Below, piece after piece: positions 9,101 to 16,154 of a stretch of DNA of 64,000 nucleotides. The notes beneath the pieces are model-generated. The model saw only the letters and a list, made by a program, of their open reading frames with translations, was not told where the DNA came from and ran no database searches. Source of the DNA: Haloarcula marismortui ATCC 43049 (GTDB taxonomy: Archaea; Halobacteriota; Halobacteria; Halobacteriales; Haloarculaceae). The first letter of the stretch is position 1. The number at the start of each line of letters is the position of its first letter. The stretch lies in assembly GCF_000011085.1 (NCBI RefSeq), contig NC_006396.1:1178001-1242000 (forward strand), in the 5' to 3' direction. A program made the translations under genes and the position numbers.

Positions 9101-9552
9101 ACCTCCAGCCGCATATGTACGCTGAGATAACGCCGAACAAGGCGGAAGAACTCGGCATTGACGGCGGCGACCTCGTCGTCATCTCCTCGACGGACCGCGG
9201 TTCCGTGCTGGTGAAAGCCCGCGTGACGGACCGGCCGAACGACCGAGAAGTGTTCCTGCCGTACCACTGGGGCGGCGTGTTCAAAGGCGAGAGTCTGGAG
9301 GACAAGTACCCTGACGGGCACGTTCCCTACGCTATCGGGGACTCAGCGAACGCCATCACGTCTCGCGGCTACGACGTTGAAACCCAGATGCAGGAGACGA
9401 AAGTATCGATGGTCGCGGTCAACCCGGCGACGCCGGAGGTACTGGACCAGTACAATATTGACGTGGACCTCGACTTTGACTTCCCGCAGGACGTGAACGA
9501 CGTCGGGACGCAGAAGGACTTCGATGTCCGCGACAACTCGACGGTGCAATGA
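6151..9552 (+). CDS. Formate-dehydrogenase-type molybdopterin oxidoreductase, catalytic subunit
   Basis: From ATG 6151 the protein is 1133 residues. A GTG at 6106 would add 15 residues in front of the Tat motif DRRSFMK, so the ATG is preferred. The Tat signal predicts export to the outer face. C59, C62, C66 and C94 form the N-terminal [4Fe-4S] motif of the family. Cys198 followed by His199 (QARICHST) sits where formate dehydrogenases carry their Mo ligand (Cys or Sec) plus the catalytic histidine. The last 120 residues (from about YAEITPNKAEELG) form the molybdopterin-dinucleotide-binding domain. The enzyme probably oxidises formate with bis-MGD cofactor, passing electrons to the ferredoxin and cytochrome b subunits encoded next. 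A related oxidoreductase with another substrate cannot be excluded, but the Cys-His pair argues for formate. Confidence 0.85.
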   Translation: MSTQQEPVSLDLDRRSFMKASALAGGVALGVSGAGRALQEDSEETDGTDTDTELTKTICNYCSVGCGFRGEREGNSFVGMEPWHEHPINAGSLCSKGAGIYETEHSEKRLKHPMIQEDGEWRKLGWNETYDRLATDIRALWPDDDTSPDEAVDVDAEHSRESVMLLGSAHHSNEEAYAIRKLAAFMGTNNIDHQARICHSTTVTGLANTWGYGAMTNTVQDYRNFDLNIIIGQNPAEAHPIAMQHILEGQKRGGTILNLDPRFTKTSAHADEFMRFRPGTDVALMMGIIKELRDKHGLAMDPDADEIGQNMLTDRVQGWEDVDAELDEYDKETVEEITWVSAEDIERIADMIDEARPHVQIEWAMGGTQHNNGTQNIRSYAVASLASGSAARSGGGLQVMRGHANVQGATDLAVASHILPGYYGLSPGGWSWWAEIWDRTPETSGDTSFADMYNRFELMSPEKYVRQSPTYEGSEDADSLPPNTAHGPNNPAENSMMFQNGLTVARWFESALDQEDRYQETPIYQPDQTKIAVFWGHSANSISEMEQMKEGMENLDLLVVVDVFPSVASVLPDYEDGPPVLLLPASSQYEHYRSLTNTNRSVQWSEPVRSPAHNSKPDLQIMQELAGYLGFGEHFDWGAGSELYNGKSSYEGVVREFNLGTNTIGYRQTPERLQQHLEYDYAFSNEDLKGAEGTPVAGEYWMLPWPCWGEDHPGTPIIWNDDLDPNNGGQDFRTRWGVSAPTPEDWADMPTDDDYPMQETLDAVGDRYESQEEALDLTRAPYNPAWADDDDTAADGMIHGIPEYPGWKVTPPQSLIDPNQEVQPDELTIPQQYALDNQESVYTAAQALNNPDTGSAVFDEYLETMIGEGVDPEFYEQYDFKQPDAPTGRGRARAVVWSFLDKVPVHREPIEGPDTELLNEWPANGQQRNFYRLDQNNLVEQEQATDIIHNQDDGPDLDTIMTSGRQVEHQGGGAETRNNIHTADLQPHMYAEITPNKAEELGIDGGDLVVISSTDRGSVLVKARVTDRPNDREVFLPYHWGGVFKGESLEDKYPDGHVPYAIGDSANAITSRGYDVETQMQETKVSMVAVNPATPEVLDQYNIDVDLDFDFPQDVNDVGTQKDFDVRDNSTVQ

Positions 9553-9563
9553 GGTGAGCTAGT

Positions 9564-10226
9564 ATGTCAACAGGCAATGAAGTGATGCACGACGGCGTGA
9601 TGAGTACCGGCGAGGATGCGCGCATCTTCCCGGATGTTGAGGCGTGTATCGACTGTGGTGGCTGTGTTGTCTCCTGTAAGCGTACGTGGGACGTCCCACG
9701 GGACGAACAGCGAATCAGTATCGCGACGATGCTCGAAGGCCAGGAAGCCGCATCGGGGCTCAACGCCAGCAGCGGCCAGGCGATAGGCCAAGGTGAGTCA
9801 CCCGGCGAGACAGCAGTCCCGATGCAGTGCTATCACTGTTCGAACGCGCCGTGCGTCTCGGTGTGTCCGACCGACTCGCTCATCTCGAAGGAGAACGGCT
9901 TCGTGCGGGTCCGTGACGACCTCTGTATCGGTTGCCAGTACTGCCTCTCGGCGTGTCCGTTCGGCGCGCCACAGTTCCCCGACGAGGACAGCGGGGTCGC
10001 CAACCTCGTCGGCAGCGGTGGCAACATGGACAAGTGTACCATGTGCGAGGAACGTCAAGATGTCGGCAAGGGGCCGGCCTGCGCCGAGGAGTGTGCCACC
10101 GACGCCATCCTGGTCGGGACGCCGGCCCAGATATCGGACGAACTGGACAACAGGGACAGCGGCACGTTCTTCAACGACGTGGCTATGGACATCATCTTTG
10201 GCGAGGACGCCAGTGAGTTCCAATGA
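9564..10226 (+). CDS. Ferredoxin-type electron-transfer subunit of the formate dehydrogenase complex
   Basis: This 220-residue protein has the FdhB/HybA/DmsB layout: a first CxxCxxCxxxC motif at C28-C38, a second group beginning MQCYHCSNAPC, a third group CIGCQYCLSACP and a fourth with CTMC and CAEECA. That is enough for four [4Fe-4S] clusters forming a wire from the catalytic subunit to cytochrome b. A purine-rich GGTG lies just upstream of ATG 9564. There is no signal peptide, so it is likely carried out with the Tat-tagged catalytic subunit. Its stop overlaps the next start (ATGA). Confidence 0.88.
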   Translation: MSTGNEVMHDGVMSTGEDARIFPDVEACIDCGGCVVSCKRTWDVPRDEQRISIATMLEGQEAASGLNASSGQAIGQGESPGETAVPMQCYHCSNAPCVSVCPTDSLISKENGFVRVRDDLCIGCQYCLSACPFGAPQFPDEDSGVANLVGSGGNMDKCTMCEERQDVGKGPACAEECATDAILVGTPAQISDELDNRDSGTFFNDVAMDIIFGEDASEFQ

Positions 10227-10633
10227 CGAACACAGAAGACCTCCCGGAGGTGAACGGCTACAGCCGCGCTTCGGTGCTCATCAGCGCGGTCGTCGGCCTC
10301 GCTGTCGCGGCGCTGGCGCTGTTCTGGGCACAGGGATTCAGACTCGGCTATGAATCGCTGTACCGGGTCAACCCGAGCGTCGCGGGCGGCGGTATCGGCG
10401 CGGACTGGGTGTTCGGCAACACCATCCCCGCGCTCGATTTCCTCATCGCGCTCATCCACGCGGCCGACGTCATCCTCGGCGCGTTCATTCTCGTGATGGT
10501 GTTCATCCACTGGGCGGCGTTCCAGCGTCTGGCAGGCAAGATGCGCGAACCGGGTGAGGATACCAGCGAGGCCGTCGCGGCCGACGGTGGTTCGCCGGCC
10601 CGCGGCGACGGACAGGGAGGTGACGGCGCATGA
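10223..10633 (+). CDS. Small membrane subunit of the formate dehydrogenase cluster
   Basis: This 136-residue protein has a membrane helix near residues 16-38, a middle loop, a second helix near 73-95 containing LIALIHAADVILGAF, and a glycine-rich acidic tail. It overlaps both neighbours by four bases (ATGA), so it is translationally fused into the complex operon. The histidines in the second helix region (IHAAD and IHWAAF) could bind haem. I do not recognise it as a standard Fdh subunit; it may be an accessory membrane anchor specific to haloarchaea. Confidence 0.75.
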   Translation: MTNTEDLPEVNGYSRASVLISAVVGLAVAALALFWAQGFRLGYESLYRVNPSVAGGGIGADWVFGNTIPALDFLIALIHAADVILGAFILVMVFIHWAAFQRLAGKMREPGEDTSEAVAADGGSPARGDGQGGDGA

Positions 10634-11670
10634 GCAATCTCGACCACGGGAAGTTCACGCGCGTGACGACCCTGTTCCACTCGCTTTTGGGGCTGGACGT
10701 GTTCCTCCTGTTTTTCACCGGCTACGCCATCATGTTCAACGACGAACTGTGGTGGATGCTGACGCTGATGGGCGGGGCCTCAGGCGTGACGGCGATCCAC
10801 CGCATCACCGGCATCGGGCTGGTTGCACTCGTCATCTTCTGGATTACGCTCCAGCTTATCTCCTCGACCGGCCGGAGCAACTTCTCGAAAATCCTCCCGG
10901 CGAAAGACGACGTCGACGCGTTCATTCAGGATATCCAGTTCGTGCTCGGTCGAGCCGACGAACGACACCCGAGCGCGCGGCAGTTCGCCGGCTACAAGGC
11001 CGACGAGGTCCCGCTACTGTCCTACATCGGCAAGGGCGTCGTGTTCATCTTCTCCATCGAGCTGACCCTGCTGGCGATATCGGGGCTGCTCATCTGGAGC
11101 AAGACCGGCCTCGCCGCGATGTTCCAGACCAAGGCGGCCGCGATGGCCTTCGTCACGTTCCACGGCCTGCTGGGCGTTATCATGCTGATGGGGGTCATGT
11201 TCCACATCTTCGAGCACGGGATGCACCCTGCCTTCTATCCCGTCGAGACAAAGGCGTTCATTCCCCGAAGCATGGTGCCCGAACACCACGGTGACGACGA
11301 CGAGGAGCCGGACACCACGGGGATCGAACGCCTCTCGCTGTCCCCGTCCTGGCGGACTGTCTCGACGATCTTTGGCGCGATGACCGTCATCGGCATCGTT
11401 TCCGTGCTCATTGGGAGCATCTTCGACGAGGGCTATCCGGTGCCCCGCGAACTCGCCATTGGCGGCGGTCCGTCGAGCATTCTGTTGACTATCGGTATCA
11501 ACCTCGGCATGGTCGTCCTCGGTGTCGGGCTCGTGCTGTCGATGTACGGGAACGTCCTGCGCATCCGCTGGGAACAACAGCTAGAACGAGACGAGCGGCC
11601 GGCCGCGGCCGACGGTGGCGAACCCCAGACCGACGGCGGCCAGCCTGAATCAGACGACAGCGAAAACTGA
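10630..11670 (+). CDS. Cytochrome b (gamma) subunit of the formate dehydrogenase complex
   Basis: This 346-residue integral membrane protein is of the FdnI/HyaC b-type cytochrome kind. Visible haem-ligand candidates are His17 (LFHSLLG), the histidine in IHRITGIG in the second helix, FHGLLG in a later helix, and HIFEHGMHPAF at the following loop. A fifth and sixth helix follow after an acidic loop (DDDEEPDTTG), and the C-terminus is a long acidic tail. It should take electrons from the ferredoxin subunit and reduce menaquinone. It is the last gene of the operon; a convergent gene begins 28 bases after its stop. Confidence 0.82.
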   Translation: MSNLDHGKFTRVTTLFHSLLGLDVFLLFFTGYAIMFNDELWWMLTLMGGASGVTAIHRITGIGLVALVIFWITLQLISSTGRSNFSKILPAKDDVDAFIQDIQFVLGRADERHPSARQFAGYKADEVPLLSYIGKGVVFIFSIELTLLAISGLLIWSKTGLAAMFQTKAAAMAFVTFHGLLGVIMLMGVMFHIFEHGMHPAFYPVETKAFIPRSMVPEHHGDDDEEPDTTGIERLSLSPSWRTVSTIFGAMTVIGIVSVLIGSIFDEGYPVPRELAIGGGPSSILLTIGINLGMVVLGVGLVLSMYGNVLRIRWEQQLERDERPAAADGGEPQTDGGQPESDDSEN

Positions 11671-11697
11671 ACCGACTGAGGGCCGTTTTTCGTGCAG

Positions 11698-12096
11698 CTA
11701 CGCGATGAGTGCCTGTCCTTCCGGCGACAGCTCGACATCGACGTCCTGCCGGGTCTGTTCCTGAATCTGGTTCAGGTTCCGGGTCAGGACCTGCAGGATG
11801 TCTTTTGGCTCCGGGTAGACGAGCATGTTGCCGTCGCCGTCCTCCATGACCAGTTGTGTGTCGGAGAGCGCGACCTGGTCGCCCTCGATGCTGGCGACGA
11901 TGACATCCAGTGCTTCCGCGCCGCCGGGGTCGCCCTCCGTCACCTTCGTAATATAGAGCGCATCGAGCCCAATGAGGTCCTTGTACTCGCGGACCTGTTC
12001 GGCACAGGCGACCATGTCCTGCGTCACCGCCGTCTTTTGGTCGTTCCCATGCTCTCCCTCGTAGCAGTGTTTACAGATTCGTAGTTCGAGGCGCAT
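11698..12096 (-). CDS. Unrecognised acidic protein with N-terminal Cys pair
   Basis: This 132-residue protein starts MRLELRICKHCYEGEHG; an in-frame start at 12123 would add nine residues. A single CxxC near the N-terminus is followed by His, which could bind a metal. The rest is acidic, mixed alpha/beta and without membrane segments. It is convergent with the cytochrome b gene and stands alone. No family recognised. Confidence 0.65.
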   Translation of the reverse strand: MRLELRICKHCYEGEHGNDQKTAVTQDMVACAEQVREYKDLIGLDALYITKVTEGDPGGAEALDVIVASIEGDQVALSDTQLVMEDGDGNMLVYPEPKDILQVLTRNLNQIQEQTRQDVDVELSPEGQALIA

Positions 12097-12186
12097 GCCC
12101 CTGACTATGTGATTGGGTCTCATTACCGTTGTGGGGATGGCGATTCGACCACCAGTGTTTACTGTACTGCTGTGAAATGGTATTAT

Positions 12187-12363
12187 ATGGCATCAGCGCT
12201 TAACGCAGTGTATCTGGCACTGGTCGTCGTCGTCGGCGTCGTCGGAACGCTGTTCGTCGCAAGCATCAGGTCCACAGACGTGCGGTCCCGGTGGCTCGAA
12301 CTGTCATCGATCGGGGTCGTGGTACTGTTCCTGCTGGCTCTGGGCGTCCAGTTCCTCGCGTAA
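12187..12363 (+). CDS. Small two-helix membrane protein
   Basis: This 58-residue protein starts at ATG 12187 (MASALNAVYLALVVVVGV) and consists almost entirely of two hydrophobic helices joined by a charged turn (IRSTDVRSRWLEL). An AT-rich stretch (tggtattatatgg) lies directly before it. The reading frame is open further upstream, but that part has non-coding composition. It stands alone and has no recognisable function. Confidence 0.55.
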   Translation: MASALNAVYLALVVVVGVVGTLFVASIRSTDVRSRWLELSSIGVVVLFLLALGVQFLA

Positions 12364-12972
12364 CCGTGCACCCCTGATTTGTTGGGAGATACCGCCGGAA
12401 CGATAGCTGCTGTTGCGTGGCTACCTGAGCAATATATATGGGCGGATAGTTCATGCTCACCCTTATTATTGACAAAATATAATTCTATCTACCCAAATCT
12501 ATAGACGTATTTTGCACTGTCGATTTTTCAGAGCCTGAATTAGGTCTATATTAGGCATAGCTGTATATAAAATCGACATTTGGATATATTAGCCATAGCG
12601 ACGGTGGGTTTTGCTACTATTTCGAGCACAGCCAGTGATAGGAAACGCATAATCGATGTGTCTCGTCTGGAGTAACAGTAGTACATCCATTATTGAGATT
12701 GGGACCGTGTCGGAGTCGTGGTCGTATCTCGTATCGAACAGTGTAAGATAGCGTTGGAAAGCCGTTCACTCATCATGAATCGGGTATGGACACCGTTCAG
12801 CAGCCAGAGCTATGAACTGGCGGTTATCGAATGCAAGCAGGAACTCATGCGCGTCGTGGATCCAATGCGTGCTGCAAACGCTGCCCGAATACAGCGCTAC
12901 TGTCGAAAATGGGCTGTTCAGGTATCACTACCACAAGACTGTAATACCGTTCACCGCTTCTGAACACTGCTG
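12364..12972. other. AT-rich intergenic region
   Basis: This 609-base stretch lies between a small membrane gene and an IclR gene. Much of 12430-12610 is clearly richer in A and T than the surroundings, with many tata and ttatt runs. An 81-codon frame at 12718-12963 exists but lacks the acidic composition of local proteins and is probably chance. I see no RNA gene or clear repeat. It may hold a regulatory region or decayed mobile DNA. Confidence 0.5.
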
Positions 12973-13737
12973 CTATGAATAGGTAACGTTCAGCTCGATA
13001 ACGTTGGCGACTTCCAGTACTTTCTGTGGGAATTCTTCGCGGAATCGATCGCCTCGGAACCGATTTGTCGGGCCCGAAACGCTGATCGCACCGATAATTT
13101 CGGTATCGTGGTTGAGCACCGGGGCAGCGACACAGCGGAGTCCTTCGAGACGCTCTTCATCATCGAAGGCGACGCCGCGCTCTCGGACGTCCGCTAGCTC
13201 TTGCTCCAGTGCCGCTCTGCTACTGATCGACTTGCTGGCCTCCCCGCCGAGTCCGTGGCGGTCGACGATCGCATCAACCCGTTCGGTCGGCATGTGTGCG
13301 AGAATCGTTTTTCCCAGCGCTGTCGTATGAAGCGGAACGCGTGTTCCGACGTGGGCTTTGACCTGCACGGCTTTGTCTCCCCGAGCACGGTACAGGTACG
13401 ACCCGCGGCCGTGTTCTTCGACGAGAATATTCGCGAGCTCGCCGGTTTCTTCGGCCAGCCGGTCGACCTCTGGCTTTGCAATCTCGAACAGTTTCTGCCG
13501 GTGGCGGGCGTACGCTCCCAGCTCTAGGAACCGAAGCCCAACCTCATACACACCGTCTCTGTTGACAACGTATTCTTCCTGTTCCAGCGTGCTCAGGTAG
13601 TTGTGAACGGTACTCTTTGGAATGTCAAGGTGCTGGGCCAGTTCGGTGACACCGGCTCCGTCGAGATCTTTCAGTGCGTCAAGCACCTCGAACGTCGTCT
13701 CGGCGGATTTGACTGGGTTTTGAGCGGTTTTTGCCAT
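12973..13737 (-). CDS. IclR-family transcriptional regulator
   Basis: This 254-residue protein starts MAKTAQNPVKSAETTF; the open frame upstream of 13737 is non-acidic and unlikely to be translated. Residues about 10-75 form the winged helix-turn-helix (GVTELAQHLDIPKSTVHNYL), and the C-terminal two thirds form the IclR effector domain (GRGSYLYRARGDKAVQV, LHTTALGKTILAHM, RCVAAPVLNHDTEIIGAISVSGP). IclR proteins in haloarchaea control sugar and sugar-acid catabolism. The FAH-family dehydratase on the same strand upstream (14059-14922) is the likely target. Confidence 0.9.
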   Translation of the reverse strand: MAKTAQNPVKSAETTFEVLDALKDLDGAGVTELAQHLDIPKSTVHNYLSTLEQEEYVVNRDGVYEVGLRFLELGAYARHRQKLFEIAKPEVDRLAEETGELANILVEEHGRGSYLYRARGDKAVQVKAHVGTRVPLHTTALGKTILAHMPTERVDAIVDRHGLGGEASKSISSRAALEQELADVRERGVAFDDEERLEGLRCVAAPVLNHDTEIIGAISVSGPTNRFRGDRFREEFPQKVLEVANVIELNVTYS

Positions 13738-14058
13738 ACTCGGCCATGTATCCCCTCGTACTAAACAGTTGTTCAAACATCTGGGACAGAGCGGCGGTCT
13801 CGACGGCACACTGGTTTTCTCACGGCATATCGATAGCAAATCACCGCAAACTGACACGTACGCCCTGATCGATTGTCGCAGGTAGGGATATCCGTGGAGC
13901 GTGCATTCAGATGGAGGGCTGTAATAATTCCGTCGGCGCAAATTCCCACCAGACCGACACACAGGCACGCAATCGAAACCAGTCGAGAGCCGAGCACGGT
14001 ATCACAGTGTGAAACCCTCTGCGAAGCGGTTACCAGACCGCCCCGGTCCCATAGCCTT
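13738..14058. promoter_or_regulatory. IclR upstream region with candidate operator
   Basis: This 321-base gap lies between the IclR gene and the dehydratase gene, both on the minus strand. At 13762-13776, about 25-40 bases before the IclR start, the minus strand reads TTGAACAACTGTTTA, a near-palindrome (TGAACA / TGTTTA). IclR regulators often bind such sites and regulate themselves, so this may be an autoregulatory operator. The rest shows no gene. Confidence 0.35.
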
Positions 14059-14922
14059 TCACACGACTGTAACTGAATTGTTCAGTGTTCCGATGGACTC
14101 AATGTTGATGCTGACTTGATCTCCCTCTTGCAGCGTAAAATCGTCGTCGGGAACGAGCGAGGTCCCGGTAAGTAGCACTGACAGCTCGGGGACTGCGTTG
14201 TGCGCGGTGTAGTACGAGACGAGTTCCTCACAGGTGCGTTTCATCTCGCTGGTGTTGGTCTCTCCGTAGTAGACACGGTCACCATCGCGGTGAATCGACA
14301 TCGAAAGTGCCAGCGAGTGCGGGTCTTCGATGTCCGTGACGACGGCTGGGCCAACCGAACAACAGCGGTCGTACACCTTGGCCTGCGGGAGGTACAGCGG
14401 GTTTTCTCCCTCGATAGACCGACTGCTCATGTCGTTGCCGACAGTGTAGCCGACGATGTCGCCCTCGTAGAGAACGATTGCAAGCTCTGGCTCGGGCACG
14501 TCCCAGTCTGAGTCGGCTCGGATGCCGACCGCTTCGTCGGGGCCGACAGTCCGAGTGGGCGTCGATTTGAAAAAGATCTCCGGCCGCTCCGCATCGTACA
14601 CGTCAAGGTACATCTCCGGCGTGCCGCTTTCCTCTGTCCGCGCTTCTTCACTGATCTGGTACGTGACGCCAGCGGCCCAGACTTCGTCGGCAGTGACGGG
14701 ATCGGTAGCAGTGGCTTCGAGTCGTTGTTCGGACACTGCCTCAGCGGCATCGAGGTGGCGGGCGCTGAGTTCGTCCGGTGCGGTATCCGCAATCGAGGCC
14801 GATTTGAGGAGGTCACGGAGCGTTCGAAGCTGCGGTTTGACGCTGGTCAAATCGTACACACCGTCCCCAGTTTCGACCGCTAACCGCTGTGAGTTCCCGT
14901 CACGTAGCTGGTAGTACCTCAT
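14059..14922 (-). CDS. FAH-family 2-keto-3-deoxy-sugar-acid dehydratase
   Basis: This 287-residue protein starts MRYYQLRDGNSQRL. It has the fumarylacetoacetate hydrolase fold; WAAGVTYQISEEAR closely resembles archaeal 2-keto-3-deoxy-D-arabinonate/xylonate dehydratase (KdaD/XacE type). Metal-binding acidic residues are visible in the E-x-E context of VPEPELAIV and a further D/N stretch (GYTVGNDMSSR). The enzyme probably makes 2-oxoglutarate semialdehyde in oxidative pentose breakdown. An IclR regulator follows on the same strand, as with the pentose genes of Haloferax. Other FAH-family hydrolases are possible. Other pathway enzymes are not in the window. Confidence 0.78.
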   Translation of the reverse strand: MRYYQLRDGNSQRLAVETGDGVYDLTSVKPQLRTLRDLLKSASIADTAPDELSARHLDAAEAVSEQRLEATATDPVTADEVWAAGVTYQISEEARTEESGTPEMYLDVYDAERPEIFFKSTPTRTVGPDEAVGIRADSDWDVPEPELAIVLYEGDIVGYTVGNDMSSRSIEGENPLYLPQAKVYDRCCSVGPAVVTDIEDPHSLALSMSIHRDGDRVYYGETNTSEMKRTCEELVSYYTAHNAVPELSVLLTGTSLVPDDDFTLQEGDQVSINIESIGTLNNSVTVV

Positions 14923-15451
14923 ACAGAGTTGCAAACTGCAACAATACATGAATCTTGTGCTGGCAACGGTATGCTTCTTGCCTGTCGCGAAAGCACTACC
15001 GTCGACCGGCAACCCATTCCCAATCGGGCGAACTGCCGTTCAGCAATACGGAACACTACGAATGACAGGCGTACAGACGTTATTCTGGTATCCCAGTGAG
15101 CGTGTCGTGAGACACATACTCACCGCTCCCAAGCCCACTTCTACAGCGGAGAGTGATGATACTAGAACGGTTCCGTGTAACACCGCCGTTCAGTAGTTCA
15201 GTTCCTATCAGATACACAATTATCGGACTAATATCAATATAATATCAACGAGGCTCCGCTCTGTCACCATCCGTTCAATATGCATTTCTAATGAGCCACA
15301 GACACCTCTAAATTTGCACATGAGCTTTCCAAGCACCACCTGCATTTTTACCGCCACATTCAGATTTTTGCCACTCAACTTCGAGCATATATGTATCTAT
15401 ATCAGTTTCCCACCTCAATAGCGCCCTATACAAACCTACTTTCACTACGGC
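14923..15451. other. Intergenic region, no gene seen
   Basis: This 529-base stretch lies between the dehydratase and the methyltransferase gene. An inverted GTTC-N9-GAAC occurs at 15038-15054, about 115-130 bases upstream of the dehydratase start, and a related CCGTTCAG-containing stretch at 15186-15205. Either could be a binding site for the IclR protein. From 15220 to 15400 the DNA is AT-rich. No convincing coding frame or RNA was seen. Confidence 0.4.
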
Positions 15452-16054
15452 CTACTCAGGTACCTGAAAGATGCGGACAGTATCCCGCTTTCCGTCTATT
15501 GAATCGACCTCGGTAAGTCCACAGTCTGTGAACACCGCATTCCAGTCCCGGTAATACAGCGGGACGTTGTCATCGACGTAGTTTACTTCACCCGGGTCGC
15601 CGCCTTCGTTCTCGACGGTAATCAGCAGGTCATCTACGATCCGTGCCAGTTCTTCGAACGCCCAGTCGACATCTGGGTGGAGATGTTGCAGTGTTTCGAC
15701 GGAAAAAACGACATCGTACGTGTCGTCCGCGACATCTGTGACGAACTCCTCAATAGCCATGGCGTGAAACGAGCCGGTGGCTGCGAGGTCGGGGTACGTC
15801 TCAGTAAGGACATCTAACGCATCGCCGTTGATATCGACGCCGGTCAAATCCGAGTAGCCAGCTTCAGCTAGTGCAGCGAGGTGCCGCCCGGAGCTGCAGC
15901 CAACCTCCAGCACAGCCGCGTCCTGCTCGACATGCTCTGCGAGTATTGACTGCACCAGCTCACTCGTCTCGTCCGCTCCATAGTAGGCATAATACGCGGG
16001 AGAGTATTCGCCGGACCGCTCGGCCCACTCGTCCCGAATGTCGGTAGAGTCCAC
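15452..16054 (-). CDS. Class I SAM-dependent methyltransferase
   Basis: From GTG 16054 the protein is about 200 residues. An ATG at 16156 would extend it, but that stretch (SPHPSRQNFPSSPP) lacks acidic composition and would overlap the start region of the divergent acyl-CoA synthetase, so the GTG is preferred. Motif I is seen in AAVLEVGCSSGRHLAAL, motif II with the acidic residue in LTGVDINGDAL, and a later motif in YDVVFSVETLQHLHPD. The substrate cannot be read from sequence. Confidence 0.75.
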   Translation of the reverse strand: MDSTDIRDEWAERSGEYSPAYYAYYGADETSELVQSILAEHVEQDAAVLEVGCSSGRHLAALAEAGYSDLTGVDINGDALDVLTETYPDLAATGSFHAMAIEEFVTDVADDTYDVVFSVETLQHLHPDVDWAFEELARIVDDLLITVENEGGDPGEVNYVDDNVPLYYRDWNAVFTDCGLTEVDSIDGKRDTVRIFQVPE

Positions 16055-16154
16055 GGTGAAGTCGGGAGGGGAAGACGGAAAGTTCTGCCGGCTCGGGTGT
16101 GGCGACGGTGGTTCGACCGAAAGACGCAACAGCCACCCAGACGACCGGTATGCC

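Noticed and set aside
12718..12963. 81-codon open frame in the AT-rich gap
   Set aside because: The product is basic and cysteine-rich, unlike local acidic proteins, and no promoter or neighbour supports it.
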